DNA of 7,465 nt, taken from assembly GCA_964511185.1 (NCBI GenBank), contig CAZEDU010000173.1, positions 1 to 7,465 on the forward strand, in the 5' to 3' direction. The position numbers and the translations under genes are program-made. Each line of letters starts with the position of its first letter. Position 1 is the stretch's first letter. Source of the stretch: CAZEDU01 sp964511185. GTDB lineage: Bacteria; Myxococcota; Myxococcia; Myxococcales; Myxococcaceae. This document shows, one piece after another, positions 5,208 through 7,465 of this stretch. A model generated the notes under the pieces. It had not been told where the DNA came from. It searched no databases and saw nothing but the letters and a program-made list of their open reading frames with translations.

Positions 5208-6496
5208 GGCAGCTCAGCGGCGCGGCGCTGACCCGAGACGCGCTTGCGCGGGGGTTGGAGAAAGATCGCGTCGAACATGACACGCCGCCCCCCTGGGACG
5301 GCTGGGCGGACGCCGAGCTCGAAGCGTATCTGCGTTGGCGGTTGGATGATCGGGGCGCTCGGCTGCGCACCTGGGACCTGTTCCGCGTGCGCGCTGCCGA
5401 CGGCGCGCGCCACTACCGGCGCCTTCACTATGGCGGCCCCTTCGTGCGAGCGGGCGCCTTCGCGTGGCTCGCCTGGGGCCTCCAGTTGCCGCTGCTCCTG
5501 CTCGGGGCCATTGGCGGAGTCGCGTACGCGGCCGTCACCGCGAAGCCGAAGCAGCGCGATGAGCGGATCGAAGAGGCCATTCGGCGTGTGGCGAAGAGCC
5601 CGGAGCAAGCCGCGAAGTTGCGCGAGACGCTCGATCTCATCCCCGACGCGTTCAAAGGTTCCAACGAAGAGCTCGTGGCCTACGCCAAGAACAGGGCACG
5701 GATGAACTTGGGCGAAGAGCTGCGGACGCGACCCGACCAGGTCGCCAGCCGAGCTGCCTTTGACGGCGACGTTCCGCTGCTCAAGCGGGCGCTGGCCAGC
5801 GGCGCCTCGGCGAAGGCCCGCGGACAGTTTCGCCTCATGCACGTCGCCGCACGCGGAGGGCAGGCCGCGGCCATGTCGGTCCTCCTCGAGCATGGCGCGG
5901 CGGTCGGGGACCTCGACAACGACGGAGACACGCCGCTCCACGTCGCCGCGGCCGAGGGCCATGGCGAGGTCGTCGGCTTTCTCCTCGGTCGCGGTGCCGA
6001 CATCGAAGCCACCGGTCGCGACAGGTGGACCCCGCTGGACGCGGCGGCTCGGAAGGGGAAGGTTCCGGCGATGCAGGTGCTGCTCGACCGGGGAGCGTCC
6101 CTAGGGCCGCGCGCCCGCGGGGGTCGGTCGGCGCTGCAAGCTGCCGCCAGCACCGGCCAGGTGGCGGCGATCGACTTTCTCATCGGACGCGGTGCCAGCG
6201 TCGACGACGCCAACGACGAGGGCGTGACCGCGCTGATCGCCGCCGCGCGGGGGAATCAAGTGGAATCGATCCATCGGCTCTTGGCCAAGGGAGCGCGTGC
6301 AGGACACAGGGACAAGAGCGGCCGAAACGCGTTTCTCTGGGCGGTGCACCTCGACCACGTCGAGGCGGTCAAGGCGCTGCTCGAGGCGGGGTTCGACCCC
6401 CGGGCCGAGCAAGACCTCCACGTCGCGCAGGAAGATCTGGATCTTCGGGATCGCCCCGGCAGGCGTGACGAGATGCGCGCCGTGCTCAGCCTCTAA
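5208..6496 (+). CDS. Membrane-anchored ankyrin-repeat protein (5' end in gap)
   Basis: The frame is open from the gap onward, starting QLSGAALTRDALARGLEKD. TTG 5255 could serve as a start but lacks a Shine-Dalgarno, and the upstream codons look coding, so it is more likely internal. Numbered from that TTG, residues 67-95 (GAFAWLAWGLQLPLLLLGAI onward) form a transmembrane helix. Residues 96-155 are a charged helical linker, and 158-387 hold about seven ankyrin repeats. The clearest are DGDTPLHVAAAEGHGEVVGF, DRWTPLDAAARKGKVPAMQV, GRSALQAAASTGQVAAIDFL and EGVTALIAAARGNQVESIHR, each followed by LL..GA-type turns. The first and last repeats are degenerate. Ankyrin stacks bind proteins; no enzyme motif is present. 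With three helices before the gap the protein may have four or more TM segments, the repeat stack most likely facing the cytoplasm. It ends with TAA at 6494-6496, 6 bp from the converging BKACE gene. Confidence 0.85.
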
Positions 6497-6502
6497 ATCT
6501 AT

Positions 6503-7339
6503 CTATTCGTGAAGCCTCAGCAGCGCGCGCGCTTCCTGAGGCGTGGCGAGCGAGCGCCCCGCTGCCTTGGCGCGCTTGGCCGCTTCGGCGACCAGCTCGT
6601 GGTTGCCCTTGGCGAGGACGCCCTTGGAGAGGAAGACGTTGTCCTCGAGCCCCACGCGCGAGTTCCCGCCCCGCTGCGCGCACAGCTCGACGAACGGCAG
6701 CTGGTGCCGCCCCATCGCGGCGCAGGTCCAGGTGGAGCCCTCGGGCAGCGAGGCGATCATGAAGTCGAGCGCCTCGGGCCGCGCCGCGAGCGCGCCGGGC
6801 ACGCCCAGCACGAAGTCGAAGTGCGCGGGCAAGTCGATGAGGCCCTCCTTCGCGAGGTAGCGGGCCTCGTCGATCATCCCGACGTCGAAGCACTCGATCT
6901 CCGGCTTGATGCCGATGGCGCGGATGCGCTTGGCGATGTCGCGCACCAGCGAGCGCGGGTTCCAGAACACGTCCTCGCCGAAGTTCACCGTCCCGGTGGT
7001 GAGCGTCGCCATGTCCGGCTTGTCGGCGCCGGTGAGCGTGAGCGGACCGCAGCGCTCGTCGACGCCCATGCCGACCGCGCCGCCGGTCGAGGTCTGAATC
7101 AACACGTCGCACTTCTTTCGAATCGCGCGGATCGCGGCGCGGAACAGCTCGGCGTCTTGCGACGGCGTGCCGTCGGGGTTGCGCACGTGCAGGTGGACCA
7201 TCGCCGCGCCCGCGGCGCGGCACTTGGCGGCGTCCTCGGCGATCTCCTCTGCGGTGATCGGCAGGTACGGGGTGTGCTCGCGGGTCGTCTCGGCGCCGAC
7301 CATCGCGGCGGTGAGGACCATCGGCGGCGGCGCGCTCAC
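6503..7339 (-). CDS. BKACE family beta-keto acid cleavage enzyme (DUF849)
   Basis: The 278-residue protein fits the BKACE/Kce family of zinc-dependent (beta/alpha)8 enzymes. Known members condense a beta-keto acid with acetyl-CoA to give acetoacetate and a new acyl-CoA; the prototype, Kce, acts on 3-keto-5-aminohexanoate in lysine fermentation. Landmarks are LTAAMVGAETTREHTPYLPI near the start, AAMVHLHVRNPDG with zinc-ligand histidines at 49 and 51, QTSTGG (Ser84), PEIECFDVGM, DFVLGVPG, and SRVGLEDNVFL with Arg228, Glu232 and Asp233, corresponding to the family's ligand and catalytic positions. All key residues appear intact and the length is normal. The substrate cannot be told from sequence alone. 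GTG 7339-7337 is chosen because GGAGG (7345-7349) lies five bases upstream and the GTG overlaps the TGA of the preceding gene as GTGA. The GTG at 7375 is less likely. It is cytoplasmic and part of an operon reaching past the right edge. Confidence 0.93.
   Translation of the reverse strand: MSAPPPMVLTAAMVGAETTREHTPYLPITAEEIAEDAAKCRAAGAAMVHLHVRNPDGTPSQDAELFRAAIRAIRKKCDVLIQTSTGGAVGMGVDERCGPLTLTGADKPDMATLTTGTVNFGEDVFWNPRSLVRDIAKRIRAIGIKPEIECFDVGMIDEARYLAKEGLIDLPAHFDFVLGVPGALAARPEALDFMIASLPEGSTWTCAAMGRHQLPFVELCAQRGGNSRVGLEDNVFLSKGVLAKGNHELVAEAAKRAKAAGRSLATPQEARALLRLHE
6514..6542. repeat. Inverted repeat at the convergent gene ends
   Basis: GCCTCAG (6514-6520) and CTGAGGC (6536-6542) are perfect seven-base inverted arms with a 15-base GC-rich loop. 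They lie inside the last codons of the BKACE gene and 18 bases after the ankyrin stop. In the plus-strand transcript they could form a 3' hairpin ending the ankyrin message. No T run follows, so it is not a canonical intrinsic terminator. Confidence 0.3.
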
Positions 7340-7465
7340 GGCTTCCTCCGCTGCTTCTCTTTCGGGACCACGCACGTGCCCGAGGCACGGCAGACGACGA
7401 CCGGTGGCTCGAGCACCTCGGCGGCGGAGTCCGAGAGATCGGGCCGCGCGCGAATCACCTTGCGC
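7336..7465 (-). CDS. C-terminal fragment of an upstream operon gene, function unknown
   Basis: The minus strand is open from the right edge to TGA at 7338-7336, giving the last 42 residues of a protein (RKVIRARPDLSDSAAEVLEP, then PVVVCRASGTCVVPKEKQRR and KP). The TGA overlaps the GTG start of the BKACE gene (GTGA), the typical geometry of translationally coupled operon genes, and the frame contains the BKACE Shine-Dalgarno. The piece has two cysteines six residues apart and a basic tail, too little to name a family. A partner in the same keto-acid/CoA pathway would be plausible, but this rests on position only. Confidence 0.6.
   Translation of the reverse strand, partial: RKVIRARPDLSDSAAEVLEPPVVVCRASGTCVVPKEKQRRKP

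Noticed and set aside
5078..5962. Long minus-strand open frame across the N gap
   Set aside because: It is antisense to the ankyrin protein and has no recognisable domain; the plus-strand ankyrin repeats are decisive.
6486..7388. Alternative minus-strand frame of 300 codons over the BKACE gene
   Set aside because: It is an Arg/Ala-rich out-of-frame reading; the neighbouring frame contains all BKACE motifs.

Overview
The window is high-GC bacterial DNA with strong G/C preference at third codon positions. The gene content includes lipoproteins with aspartate-rich repeats, ankyrin-repeat membrane proteins, a bacterial UBP zinc finger and a BKACE enzyme. This fits the Myxococcota/former Deltaproteobacteria best, but that is an inference from style, not a marker-based assignment. 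A run of ten N inside one gene, and an apparent one-base homopolymer loss in another, suggest a draft assembly or a metagenome-derived genome.

Layout. At the left edge, the minus strand may encode the start of an exported protein (signal-peptide-like segment, leaving the window). Divergent from it, the plus strand carries a 520-residue protein (215-1777) with an N-terminal ChaN/TIKI-type domain and a long unrecognised C-terminal half. Its 3' end overlaps, tail to tail, a minus-strand gene (2396 to 1738) for a small HExxH metallopeptidase-like protein. That gene is split by a +1-type frame change at a six-base G run. Upstream on the minus strand are a lipoprotein with an Asp-rich calcium-binding-like loop (3498-2479) and, 13 bp before it, a UBP-type zinc-finger protein (3835-3512). 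These two look like an operon.

A roughly 130-bp AT-richer divergent intergenic region separates this from a plus-strand cluster. The cluster holds a VapB-type antitoxin fused in frame to the last third of its VapC PIN toxin (a collapsed toxin-antitoxin locus, 3964-4362), a 178-residue two-TM membrane protein (4371-4907), and a multi-TM ankyrin-repeat protein (4963-6496) interrupted by the assembly gap. Converging on it, 6 bp away, is a minus-strand BKACE (DUF849) beta-keto acid cleavage enzyme (7339-6503). It starts in a GTGA overlap with the end of another minus-strand gene that runs off the right edge.

The window does not show one coherent new system. Its most informative features are the collapsed vapBC fusion, the frame-broken metallopeptidase, the membrane-anchored ankyrin protein with a possible leaderless start, and the uncharacterised C-terminal half of the ChaN-like protein. 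Every stretch over 300 bases is occupied by a gene.
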